DNA of 64,000 bases from Afipia sp. Its GTDB lineage: Bacteria; Pseudomonadota; Alphaproteobacteria; Rhizobiales; Xanthobacteraceae. The translations under genes and the position numbers were made by a program. The stretch covers positions 1 through 64,000 of the forward strand of contig JAFKEQ010000002.1 in the NCBI GenBank assembly GCA_017308575.1, in the 5' to 3' direction. The notes under the pieces are model-generated. The model did no database searches, was not told the DNA's origin, and saw only the letters and a list, made by a program, of their open reading frames with translations. Below are positions 35,374-43,361 of the stretch, piece after piece. The number at the start of each line of letters is the position of its first letter. Positions within the stretch are counted from its first letter, which is position 1.

Positions 35374-36272
35374 CACTTGTGCACGAGCGTGCCGGTGCCC
35401 TGATTGGTGAACAGTTCGAGCAGCACCGCATGTTGCGTCTTGCCGTCAAGGATCACGACGCCCTCGACGCCTGCTTCCAGCGCGTAGATGCAGGTCTCGA
35501 CCTTCGGAATCATGCCGCCGGAAATGGTGCCGTCGGCGATCAGCTTGCGCGCATCCTTGATCGACAGTTCGGGAATGAGCTTCTTCGACTTGTCCAGCAC
35601 GCCCGGCACGTCGGTCAGCAGCAGGAGGCGCTTGGCCTTCAGCGCGCCGGCCACGGCGCCCGCGAAGGTGTCGGCGTTCACGTTGTAGGTCTTGCCGTCG
35701 GCGGAGGCCGCTAGCGGCGCCAGCACCGGGATCAGCTCGTAGCCGATCAACTGGTTGAGCAGCGTAAGGTCGACTTTGTCCGGCTCGCCGACAAAGCCGA
35801 GATCCACCACCTTCTCGATGTTGGAGCCGGGATCGACCATGGTGCGCGTCGCCTTGGTGGCGGTGACCATGTTGCCGTCCTTGCCGCACAGGCCGACGGC
35901 TTTGCCGCCCGCTTCGTTGATGTGGCTGACGATCGATTTGTTGATCGAGCCTGCCAGCACCATCTCGACGATTTCCATGGTCGGCGCATCGGTGACGCGC
36001 AGGCCCGCGGCGAATTCCGACTTGATGCCGAGCCGGGTCAGCATGGAGGCGATCTGTGGGCCGCCGCCGTGCACGACCACCGGATTGATGGCGGTCTGTT
36101 CCAGGAGAACGATGTCGCGGGCGAACTGCTTGGCGAGGTTTTCCTCGCCCATGGCGTGGCCGCCGTATTTGATGACGATGGTTTCGTCATCGTACTGTTG
36201 CATATGCGGCAGCGCTTCCGAGAGGATGCGGGCCTGATCCTGGGCGCTGATATTCGTCGGCAGATCGATCAT
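35373..36272 (-). CDS. argB: acetylglutamate kinase
   Basis: ArgB phosphorylates N-acetyl-L-glutamate, the second step of arginine synthesis, and is usually inhibited by arginine. The 299-residue protein has the amino-acid kinase fold: [12 protein letters not shown] (lysine that binds phosphates), [10 protein letters not shown], and DGMI-type patterns such as [17 protein letters not shown] near the end. The long N-terminal extension (about 25 residues) typical of arginine-inhibitable enzymes is present. The 1-base overlap with the DUF1036 start couples their translation. Confidence 0.95.
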   Translation of the reverse strand: MIDLPTNISAQDQARILSEALPHMQQYDDETIVIKYGGHAMGEENLAKQFARDIVLLEQTAINPVVVHGGGPQIASMLTRLGIKSEFAAGLRVTDAPTMEIVEMVLAGSINKSIVSHINEAGGKAVGLCGKDGNMVTATKATRTMVDPGSNIEKVVDLGFVGEPDKVDLTLLNQLIGYELIPVLAPLAASADGKTYNVNADTFAGAVAGALKAKRLLLLTDVPGVLDKSKKLIPELSIKDARKLIADGTISGGMIPKVETCIYALEAGVEGVVILDGKTQHAVLLELFTNQGTGTLVHK

Positions 36273-36350
36273 GGGGAGGTCTCGGGGCTGGCAGAGGTCG
36301 CCGAGGGTTTAGCCGATTGCGGCAACGGCGCAAAGCTCCCGTGGCGCAGA

Positions 36351-36731
36351 TCAGACGCTCCGCCGCGGCCAGATCGCCGCGATGGCCAGCACCAGCCAGC
36401 TCAGGATCAATAGCGTGCCGCCGGTCGGCGCGGCCATCGTGAACAATCCATGCCCGGCATATTGACGCATGACAAGATCGCCCGCGAACAGCGCGCCGCC
36501 GAGCACGAAGCCGAAGCTTGCTGCGAGGCCGAGCGGTCGCTGCGCCAGCCCGTGAGCCGTCAGTAATGCCGCGCCGATCACGGCGCTGGCGTGGAACAGC
36601 AGCATGGACGATGCGCTGCCGAGGCGGCTGGCGTCCGGCTGATGGGCGCTGGCGGCGGCCAGTGCGACACCGGCGGCGCCCATCAGGGCGGCCAGGACGG
36701 CGGCGAAGCGAAGATTTCCGGTCGGGATCAT
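36351..36731 (-). CDS. DUF423 family membrane protein
   Basis: A 126-residue inner-membrane protein with four hydrophobic segments, of the DUF423 family. Its function is unknown. Motifs visible are LLFHASAVIGAALL and GLFTMAAPTGGTLLIL. The first ATG overlaps the engB stop by one base (TGATG), so the two are coupled. It lies 78 bp before argB. Confidence 0.85.
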   Translation of the reverse strand: MIPTGNLRFAAVLAALMGAAGVALAAASAHQPDASRLGSASSMLLFHASAVIGAALLTAHGLAQRPLGLAASFGFVLGGALFAGDLVMRQYAGHGLFTMAAPTGGTLLILSWLVLAIAAIWPRRSV

Positions 36732-37396
36732 CAGGCTCTCTCTCGCAGGAGACGGATCATGGCGGCGCGCAACTCGGGCATACCCTCGCCGGTGCGCGAC
36801 GATGTGATCAGGATTTCAGGAAAGGCGGCCGGATGTTTCGCCAGCGCCGCGAGGGTCGCGTCCACCGTCGCCTGCAGCTCGGCCTTCTTCACCTGATCCG
36901 ACTTTGTCAGCACGATCTGATAGCTCATCGCGGACCTGTCGAGCGTCTTGAGAATGTCGTTGTCGACATCCTTCAGCCCGTGACGGGAATCGATCAGCAC
37001 ATAGACGCGCGCGAGATTGGCGCGGCCCTGCAGGAATTTGTGGATCAGGCTGGTCCACGACGCGACCTTCGTCTTCGGTGCGGAGGCGTAGCCGTAGCCG
37101 GGCATGTCGACCAGCCGGAGCCCGGCATCCTTGCCGTCCGCAGGCGTGGGGCCTTCAAAGAAAATCAGCTCCTGGGTGCGGCCGGGCGTGTGCGAGGTGC
37201 GCGCCAGCGCGTTGCGGCCGGTCAGCCCGTTGATGAGGCTCGACTTGCCGACATTGGAGCGGCCCGCGAAAGCAACCTCGACACCCTTCATCGGCGGCAG
37301 CGTTTCGATAGACGGCGAGGCCCAGATGAACTGCCAGTCGCCGGCGAAAATCTTTCGCCCGGCTTCGATCAACTCCGCATCTGATGGGTCGCTCAT
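36731..37396 (-). CDS. engB: ribosome biogenesis GTP-binding protein EngB/YihA
   Basis: A GTPase of the TrmE-Era-EngA-YihA branch needed for large-subunit ribosome assembly. G1 is AFAGRSNVGKSSLINGL, G2 includes TPGRTQELIFF, G3 LVDMPGYGYA, G4 VLTKSDQVKK. The start is uncertain: the ATG at 37396 (MSDPSDAEL) has GGGA upstream; the ATG at 37414 directly abuts a terminator-like hairpin at 37416-37441. With the later start the protein is about 221 residues. It follows yidC. Confidence 0.93.
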   Translation of the reverse strand: MSDPSDAELIEAGRKIFAGDWQFIWASPSIETLPPMKGVEVAFAGRSNVGKSSLINGLTGRNALARTSHTPGRTQELIFFEGPTPADGKDAGLRLVDMPGYGYASAPKTKVASWTSLIHKFLQGRANLARVYVLIDSRHGLKDVDNDILKTLDRSAMSYQIVLTKSDQVKKAELQATVDATLAALAKHPAAFPEILITSSRTGEGMPELRAAMIRLLRERA

Positions 37397-37415
37397 GCGA
37401 AGGGTCCCGGACATG

Positions 37416-37441
37416 GAAAACGCCCGGCAACATGCCGGGCG
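37416..37441 (-). terminator. hairpin with T-run between yidC and engB
   Basis: On the minus strand CGCCCGGCA, a 3-base loop and TGCCGGGCG are followed by TTTTCC. It lies 22 bp past the yidC stop and just before engB, and probably ends or attenuates the rpmH-rnpA-yidC transcript. Confidence 0.75.
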
Positions 37442-37463
37442 CTCAAATTATAGACCAGACGGA

Positions 37464-39302
37464 TCAAGTCGTCTTCTTGCTGCCGCCGAAGGTCGTCTTC
37501 AGGTTGTCGAACAGCTCTACCTTCGCGCCGTTCTTCTTCATGATGTAGCTCTGCTGCAGCACCGAAAGCGTGTTGTTCCAGGCCCAGTAGATCACGAGGC
37601 CGGCCGGGAAGCCCGCGAGCATGAAGGTGAAGATCAGCGGCATCCAGTCGAAGATCATCTTCTGTGTCGGATCCGGCGGCGTCGGATTCAGCTTCATCTG
37701 GAACCACATCGTGATGCCCATGATGATTGGCCAGATGCCGAGATGCAGGTAATGGCCGAACACCGGAAGCTGGGTCGGATCGAACGCAAACAGACCGAAC
37801 AGGTTGAACAGGTTGGTCGGGTCCGGCGCGGACAGGTCCTTGATCCATCCGAAGAACGGCGCGTGCCGCATTTCGATGGTGACGAACAGCACCTTGTAGA
37901 GCGAGAAGAACACCGGGATCTGGATCAGAATCGGAAGACAGCCCGCGATCGGGTTGATCTTCTCCTTCTTGTAGATCTCCATCATCTCCTGCTGCTGCTT
38001 CATCTTGTCGTCAGGATACTTGTCCTTCAGCGCGGCAAGCTGCGGCTGTACGGCCTTCATCTTCGCCATGGAGGCATAGGACTTGTTGGCCAGCGGGAAG
38101 AAGATCAGCTTGACCAGCACGGTCACTGCCAGAATGGCAATGCCGAAGTTGCCGACGATGTGGAAGAACCAGTCGATCATCCAGAACATCGGACGGGTGA
38201 TGAAATAGAACCAGCCCCAGTCGATCAGGCGGTCGAACTTGTTGAGGCCGAGCTGCTTGTCGTAGGCGTCGACGGTCTTGCTCTCCTTGGCGCCGGCGAA
38301 CAGGCTGGTCGTGGTGCTGGAGGTGCCACCGATCGCCACCGTGATCGGATCGAGCAGGTAGTCGGTCTGATAGGTCCGCAGCGTGCCGACGAGATTCGAC
38401 GAGTAGCGCGCCTGAAGCGACGCCTTCGGGTCCGGAAGCAGCGTCGCCGCCCAATACTTGTCGGTGATGCCGAGCCAGGCGTTGGTGGCTTTGAATTCGA
38501 CGGCCTTGGCTTCGTCGATCTTCTTGTAACCGTATTCCTGCAAGCCGTGATCGCCGAGCACGCCGATCAGGCCTTCATGAAGGATGTAATAGCCCGACAC
38601 CTGCGGCGTGCCGTGGCGCGAGATCAGGCCGAACGGATAGAGCGTGACCGGCGCGTCGCCGACGTTCGACACGTCATCCTTGATAGTGAAGAGATACTTG
38701 TCGTCGATCGAAATGGTGCGCTTGAAGGTCAGACCCTGGCCGTTGTTCCAGGTCAGCACGACTGGCGTCGTGGCGGTGAGCGTATTGGCGCCTTCCTGTT
38801 TCCAGACCGTGTCCTTGTCCGGCATTTTGGTGGTGGCGCCTGCGGCCGGCACGAAGCCAAACTCGGCGTAGAACGGCTCCTTGGTGCCCGATGGCGAGAA
38901 CAGTTCGATGGCCGGCGACTTCGGATCGACGGTCTCGCGGTACTTCACAAGCGCGACGTCGTCGATGCGTGCGCCGGTCAGCGCGATGCTGCCGCTGATG
39001 CTGGGCGTATCGATCTTCACGCGCGGGCCGGCGGCGATGACGGTGGCGCGGTTCTGCACCGGCACGTTGGTGGTCGGTGCGCCGGGGATCGGGGCCTGCG
39101 ACGGCGCGCCGCTCGCGGACGGGGTGGTTGAGGGCGTGGCCGATGGAGTCGGAGCTGGGCTGGCGGCCTGCTTCTGCGCCAGTTCAGCCTGCTGCGCGGC
39201 GCGCTGCTTCTCCATGGTGGGGATGTTGTAGAAATACTGCCATGCGAGCAGCACAAGGCCCGACAGGATGACGGCGAGGATGGTGTTGCGATTTTCAAGC
39301 AT
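37464..39302 (-). CDS. yidC: membrane protein insertase YidC
   Basis: YidC inserts inner-membrane proteins, alone or with SecYEG. The 612-residue protein has one N-terminal membrane anchor, a Pro/Ala/Ser-rich linker (about 35-85), a large periplasmic beta-domain (about 90-345) and the C-terminal five-helix insertase core with the motifs MFWMIDWFFHI, LANKSYASMAKMKAVQP and GCLPILIQIPVFFSLYKVLF. It sits 13 bp after rnpA, in the conserved rpmH-rnpA-yidC order. Confidence 0.97.
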   Translation of the reverse strand: MLENRNTILAVILSGLVLLAWQYFYNIPTMEKQRAAQQAELAQKQAASPAPTPSATPSTTPSASGAPSQAPIPGAPTTNVPVQNRATVIAAGPRVKIDTPSISGSIALTGARIDDVALVKYRETVDPKSPAIELFSPSGTKEPFYAEFGFVPAAGATTKMPDKDTVWKQEGANTLTATTPVVLTWNNGQGLTFKRTISIDDKYLFTIKDDVSNVGDAPVTLYPFGLISRHGTPQVSGYYILHEGLIGVLGDHGLQEYGYKKIDEAKAVEFKATNAWLGITDKYWAATLLPDPKASLQARYSSNLVGTLRTYQTDYLLDPITVAIGGTSSTTTSLFAGAKESKTVDAYDKQLGLNKFDRLIDWGWFYFITRPMFWMIDWFFHIVGNFGIAILAVTVLVKLIFFPLANKSYASMAKMKAVQPQLAALKDKYPDDKMKQQQEMMEIYKKEKINPIAGCLPILIQIPVFFSLYKVLFVTIEMRHAPFFGWIKDLSAPDPTNLFNLFGLFAFDPTQLPVFGHYLHLGIWPIIMGITMWFQMKLNPTPPDPTQKMIFDWMPLIFTFMLAGFPAGLVIYWAWNNTLSVLQQSYIMKKNGAKVELFDNLKTTFGGSKKTT

Positions 39303-39315
39303 CGTTCAGGTCTCG

Positions 39316-39705
39316 TCACTCACTCGAGCGTGGGCGGGAAGTGGCAGGGTTGGGCTTCAGGTCGCCGGATTGCTTCGACGTCTGGCGCTCGAGGCGGCTC
39401 AGCGCCGAGCGCAGATCGTTGAACATGGTTTCAAAGCCGCGGTCCAGCGCGGCTCGACGGCCCACTAGCACATAATCATGGTGGGGTCGCATGGATATGA
39501 CATCGATCCGCTTCACCAGTTCGCGAAGCCTGCGCCGGATGCGGTTGCGCTCCGTGGCGGTTCCGACTTTCTTGGTCACGGTAAAGCCGACGCGGACGGG
39601 GCCGCTGTCATCCCGGGAACGGGCCTGCACCACAAAGGCAGGACTGGGCGCGCGCGGCCCGCTGGCGGCTGCGATGAAATCCGCGCGCTGCTTCAACCGG
39701 TTCAT
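39316..39705 (-). CDS. rnpA: ribonuclease P protein component
   Basis: The protein subunit of RNase P, which trims the 5' leader of tRNAs. The 129-residue sequence has MNRLKQRADFIAAA and the RNR motif in ATERNRIRRRLRELVKR. I start at the ATG 39705, since the reading frame before it (to 39903) is not supported and overlaps rpmH. The C-terminal tail is Ser/Pro/Arg-rich. It lies between rpmH and yidC. Confidence 0.95.
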   Translation of the reverse strand: MNRLKQRADFIAAASGPRAPSPAFVVQARSRDDSGPVRVGFTVTKKVGTATERNRIRRRLRELVKRIDVISMRPHHDYVLVGRRAALDRGFETMFNDLRSALSRLERQTSKQSGDLKPNPATSRPRSSE

Positions 39706-39746
39706 GACTCCAACCGGCGCATGGATAAAGGGTCCCGATAGGGGCT

Positions 39747-39881
39747 TCAGGCGCTCAAACGCTTGCGGCCGCGCGCGCGACGGGCGGCGAGAACCTTGCG
39801 GCCACCGGCGGTCGCGAGACGGGCACGGAAGCCGTGGCGGCGCTTGCGCACCAGTTTGCTGGGTTGATAAGTCCGCTTCAC
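39747..39881 (-). CDS. rpmH: 50S ribosomal protein L34
   Basis: A 44-residue, very basic protein of the large ribosomal subunit. The sequence reads (V/M)[18 protein letters not shown] followed by the usual [11 protein letters not shown] and [11 protein letters not shown]. The start codon is GTG, with GGAGA about 7 bases upstream; the longer ATG frame at 39929 is spurious. It leads the rpmH-rnpA-yidC unit. The upstream 183 bases form a transcribed leader if the promoter at 40071-40099 is used. Confidence 0.97.
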   Translation of the reverse strand: MKRTYQPSKLVRKRRHGFRARLATAGGRKVLAARRARGRKRLSA

Positions 39882-40070
39882 GGTCGTTCTCCGATACCGA
39901 CAAGTTCGTCCGAATGGCTCGGCCAGCAACGGACCGGGGCTATTCGTTGATAAATGAGATAAAATCCCGCGATGTTGGCCCTCAGGAGGCCTGTTTCAGA
40001 TCAAAATGAACCGGTCGGCCCAAAATGAACCGGCCCGGTCGAGCCGGGCCATCGAGGACAGTTGCGGCGG
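39882..40070 (-). promoter_or_regulatory. rpmH 5' leader with direct repeats and hairpin
   Basis: This leader holds two copies of CAAAATGAACCGG (40002-40014 and 40021-40033) and a GC-rich hairpin GGCCCGG-TCGA-GCCGGGCC next to them. No small open frame is claimed. It could be a site for translational or transcriptional feedback. The start of the sensor-kinase gene is on the opposite strand at 40237; the stretch 40100-40236 between holds nothing else that I recognise. Confidence 0.4.
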
Positions 40071-40099
40071 CTTATACGGGAGTGGCCTGTTTTCGTCAA
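40071..40099 (-). promoter_or_regulatory. sigma-70-like promoter for rpmH-rnpA-yidC
   Basis: On the minus strand TTGACG and TATAAG are separated by exactly 17 bp (40094-40099 and 40071-40076). Five of six -35 and four to five of six -10 bases match consensus. Transcription would start near 40064, giving a leader of about 180 bases before rpmH. Confidence 0.65.
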
Positions 40100-40236
40100 T
40101 GTTGGGGTTTTAATAACGGGACTGGCCCATGGGGCGACCAGCCCGGCTAAACCATAGCAGTTGCGGGGGTTTGACCCCAGCCGCAGGCAGGCGCATCCTG
40201 CGCCGGCCGGTTATCTGAGCAACGGATATTCACGTC

Positions 40237-41721
40237 ATGGCGGCATCGGCCGATCAGCCAGACAGGACAACGTCGGAGCCCTCCCGGCCCGCGCTGCGCT
40301 TCGGGCTGTCCGGCAAGCTTCTGCTGCTGACGATTCCGCTGATCCTGATCGTTGAAATCCTGATCTACGTTCCGTCCATTGCCAACTTCCGGGTCAACCG
40401 GCTGAACGACCGGCTGGCCGCCGCCAATACGGCGGCGCTGGTGTTGGACGCGGCTCCAAGCGGCATGGTGCCCGATGCACTGGCGCGGCAAATTCTGTCC
40501 AGCATCGGCGCGCGGGCCGTGGCCATCAAGACCGGGCAGCAGCGACGTTTGCTGGCGGCCGCTGACATTCCCGCGAAAATCGATCACGACGTCGATATGC
40601 GCAGCATGAATGCCTGGTCGGCGATCGTCGAAGCGTTCGAGGTGATGATCGACAGCGGCGACGAAGTCATGCGCGTGCTGGGGCCGGCGCCGGGCAGCGG
40701 TCAGTTCATCGAGGTGGTGATCGATGAAAAGCCTCTGCGCGATGCGATGTTCCGCTTCTCGCGCAACGTGCTGCTGCTGTCGCTGGTGATGACCAGCATC
40801 ACCGCTGGGCTTATTTATTATGCCCTGCATCACCTGTTCGTGCGGCCGATGCGGCGCATCACGGCCAATCTCGTGGCCTTTCACGAAAACCCTGAAAGCA
40901 CTGCGCATATTATCGCGCCATCCAGGCGCGGCGACGAAATAGGTCTTGCCGAACGCGAGCTTTCCGATATGCAGCGCGATCTGGTGTCGATGCTGCATCA
41001 GAAGAGCCATCTTGCCGCGCTCGGCCTTGCGGTCTCCAAGATCAACCACGACTTGCGCAACCTTCTGGCCTCGTCGCAATTGCTGTCCGATCAGCTTGCC
41101 AGCGTGCCGGACCCGCGGGTGCAGCGCTTCGCGCCGAAGCTGATGCGTTCACTCGAGCGCGCCATCGCGTTCTGCCAATCGACTCTTTCTTACGGCAAGG
41201 CGCAGGAGGCGCCGCCCGACCGGCGCATGGTGCTGGTGGAAGCCGTCGTCAACGAGGTGCGCGAATCCGCGGGCCTCGCTTCCGCCGGGAGCCCGGTCGA
41301 ATGGATCAATGCCATCGAGCGCGGGCTGGCGGTCGATGCCGACCCTGATCAACTGTTCCGTGTGCTGCTCAATTTGGTGCGCAACGCCGCGCAGGCGCTG
41401 GAAGCTGACAAATCCAAGATCGCCGCCGCCAAGCAGATTCGGGTCACCGGCCGCCGCGAAGGCAGCGTCACCATTCTGGAGATTTCCGACACCGGCCCCG
41501 GCGTTCCGGCCAGGGCGCGCGAGCATCTGTTCGAGGCATTTCAGGGCTCGTCGCGGGATGGCGGCACCGGTCTGGGTCTCGCCATTGCCGCGGAACTGAT
41601 CCGGGCCCATGGTGGAGAGCTCAAGCTGGTCGAGGGCACCATCGGGGCAACCTTCCGAATCAGCATCCCGGACCGCGCCGTGGATCTGCACAGTCACCGG
41701 GATAGCCGGATCCGGGCCTGA
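40237..41721 (+). CDS. membrane-bound sensor histidine kinase
   Basis: A 494-residue two-component kinase. TM1 is at about 26-46 (LLLLTIPLILIVEILIYV), a periplasmic region spans about 50-175, TM2 about 176-200, and then comes a HAMP domain. The phosphoacceptor histidine is H271 in KINHDLRNLLA. The ATPase core has N-box LLNLVRNAAQAL, G1 DTGPGVP and G2 GGTGLGLAIA. No response regulator gene is adjacent, so it is an orphan kinase here. The signal is unknown. It is monocistronic between rpmH and the tRNA. Confidence 0.9.
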   Translation: MAASADQPDRTTSEPSRPALRFGLSGKLLLLTIPLILIVEILIYVPSIANFRVNRLNDRLAAANTAALVLDAAPSGMVPDALARQILSSIGARAVAIKTGQQRRLLAAADIPAKIDHDVDMRSMNAWSAIVEAFEVMIDSGDEVMRVLGPAPGSGQFIEVVIDEKPLRDAMFRFSRNVLLLSLVMTSITAGLIYYALHHLFVRPMRRITANLVAFHENPESTAHIIAPSRRGDEIGLAERELSDMQRDLVSMLHQKSHLAALGLAVSKINHDLRNLLASSQLLSDQLASVPDPRVQRFAPKLMRSLERAIAFCQSTLSYGKAQEAPPDRRMVLVEAVVNEVRESAGLASAGSPVEWINAIERGLAVDADPDQLFRVLLNLVRNAAQALEADKSKIAAAKQIRVTGRREGSVTILEISDTGPGVPARAREHLFEAFQGSSRDGGTGLGLAIAAELIRAHGGELKLVEGTIGATFRISIPDRAVDLHSHRDSRIRA

Positions 41722-41760
41722 AAATCCGGATTTTGATCCAAAATCCCTTGTCTATCGATC

Positions 41761-41789
41761 TTGCAAAGCCGGGCGGGAGCCGGTAGCTA
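41761..41789 (+). promoter_or_regulatory. candidate promoter of tRNA-Arg
   Basis: TTGCAA and TAGCTA with 17 bp between are found about 50 bases before the tRNA. The predicted start, near 41796, would give a 5' leader of about 45 bases, normal for RNase P processing. The -10 fit is weak. Confidence 0.35.
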
Positions 41790-41839
41790 TGGCGCTCTTC
41801 GCGGCACGGCCTCCGGCCTTCATCTGCTTTGCGAAATGC

Positions 41840-41916
41840 GCGCCCGTAGCTCAGCTGGATAGAGCACCAGACTACGAATCTGGGGGTCAGAGGTTCGAAT
41901 CCTTTCGGGCGCGCCA
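41840..41916 (+). tRNA. tRNA-Arg (anticodon ACG)
   Basis: A 77-base clover-leaf: acceptor GCGCCCG pairs with CGGGCGC, D arm with AGCTCAGCTGGATAGAGC, anticodon arm CCAGACTACGAATCTGG with anticodon ACG, T arm AGAGGTTCGAATCCT, then CCA encoded. It decodes CGU, CGC and CGA after the wobble A is edited to inosine. It lies alone between the kinase and the cytochrome c genes. Confidence 0.97.
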
Positions 41917-42035
41917 TTCATCAATAGAATCCAGAATCGATAGAGGCGATGGCTGACACAGCGAGCTCTGTTTGCCGCAGCGCATAGGCGCGAGCGCGAC
42001 ATTCACGGGCTCTCAACATATGGCGCGCTTTCCCG

Positions 42036-43346
42036 CTAGTTCGCAGCCGGGCCCCGCACCTTCGCTACATCCTCGGTTGTTACCGCCGGGGCGTCGTTGG
42101 ACCAGCTTTTGCGCACGAAGGTTGCGAGTGCAGCCACCTCGTCATTCTTCAGGCGCCAGCCGAATCCCGGCATGGCAAGCCGTTCCGGCCGCTCGCCGGT
42201 GGAAGGCGCGGCCGCCCCGTTCAGGATCACGGAAATCAGCCCACCCGATTGCGTTGCCGTCACCAGCGGGTTGCCATCGAGATGAGGGAATACGTTTTTC
42301 GCGCCTTTGCCGTTGGCGAAATGACATGCGTTGCAGTTGTCGAGATAGAGCCGCGCGCCGAGTTCGAGCTGCGGCGAGGCGCTGGCGAGTTGCTGGGCTG
42401 TTGGAGCGGGGGTGGCGCGAGGCGTGCTTCCGCCGTTCCGATCCTGCTTGATCGCCTTGATGTAGGCGGCGATCGCTTCGATGTCGCTCTTCGGCAGATA
42501 TTGCAGCGAATGTTCGACGGCCAATGCCATCTCGCCGGAGACGCCGGCCATCTCATTGCGGCCGCTGGCCAGCAATGCGCCAAGCTGTTCATTGCTCCAG
42601 CGTTGCGCGGTGCTGTCTTTGGCGCGCAGGTCCGGCGCGGGCCACACGCCGACGAGGCCGCCGGTCAGGAAATCGGCGGAGCGGGAGTCGTAACCCTTTT
42701 CCGCAAATGTCAGATCGTTGCGCGGGGTATGGCACGAGCCGCAATGTGCCAGCGCTTCGACAAGATACGCTCCGCGATCGAGCTTGGCGTCGCCCATGTA
42801 CGGTTTGAATCCGGCCGGTGGCAACGAGGCCCAATCCCAGAGCCGGATGCCCCAGCGCTGATTAAACGGAAAGGCGAGGCGGGTCTCGGGCGCCGCCGAT
42901 TCAACCGGCGTAACCTCTTTCATGAAATAGGCGTAGAGCGCACGAACGTCCTCTTCGGTCATCTTGCGATAGCTCGGATACGGCATCGCCGGGTAGAGGT
43001 GTGAGCCGTCCCGCTTTACGCCGTCATAGAGTACGGCCCGGAACTCATCGAGCGTGTAGTTTCCGATGCCGGTTTTCTTGTCGGGCGTGATGTTGCTCGC
43101 ATAGATCGCGCCCAGCGGCGAATTGATCGCAAGGCCGCCTGCGAAGGGCTTGCCGCCGGGAGCCGTGTGGCAGGCCCTGCAGTCGGCGGCGATGGCGACC
43201 TGCTCGCCCGCGCCCTTCGGAGGTTCGTAACTTGCCGGAAGATTCGCGAGCGGCGCGGTGCGTTGCATCGGAATGAATATGAGACCGAGCAGGACGACAA
43301 TGCCGATGACGACCAGTGTGCCGATGATGCGAAGAAGCGTCTTCAT
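42036..43346 (-). CDS. triheme cytochrome c subunit of a membrane dehydrogenase
   Basis: A 436-residue membrane-anchored cytochrome with three c-type heme sites, CRACH, CGSCH and CNACH, near residues 56, 201 and 337. TM1 is the N-terminal LVVIGIVVLLGLIFIPM. The architecture matches the cytochrome subunit of gluconate/aldehyde-type dehydrogenases of the GMC flavoprotein complex and passes electrons to the quinone pool. It is the last gene of the three-gene operon, 15 bp after the GMC subunit. Confidence 0.88.
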   Translation of the reverse strand: MKTLLRIIGTLVVIGIVVLLGLIFIPMQRTAPLANLPASYEPPKGAGEQVAIAADCRACHTAPGGKPFAGGLAINSPLGAIYASNITPDKKTGIGNYTLDEFRAVLYDGVKRDGSHLYPAMPYPSYRKMTEEDVRALYAYFMKEVTPVESAAPETRLAFPFNQRWGIRLWDWASLPPAGFKPYMGDAKLDRGAYLVEALAHCGSCHTPRNDLTFAEKGYDSRSADFLTGGLVGVWPAPDLRAKDSTAQRWSNEQLGALLASGRNEMAGVSGEMALAVEHSLQYLPKSDIEAIAAYIKAIKQDRNGGSTPRATPAPTAQQLASASPQLELGARLYLDNCNACHFANGKGAKNVFPHLDGNPLVTATQSGGLISVILNGAAAPSTGERPERLAMPGFGWRLKNDEVAALATFVRKSWSNDAPAVTTEDVAKVRGPAAN

Positions 43347-43361
43347 GTCATGCTCCTCAGC

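Noticed and set aside
37104..39131. 675-residue plus-strand frame
   Set aside because: Antisense to yidC and engB; no domain is visible.
39882..40236. Replication origin near rpmH
   Set aside because: No DnaA boxes (TTATCCACA) or dnaA/dnaN genes are seen; in alphaproteobacteria the rpmH locus is not a reliable origin marker.
41660..41917. Minus-strand frame with KGFEPLTPRFVV-like protein
   Set aside because: It is antisense to tRNA-Arg, a classic false gene created by tRNA sequence.
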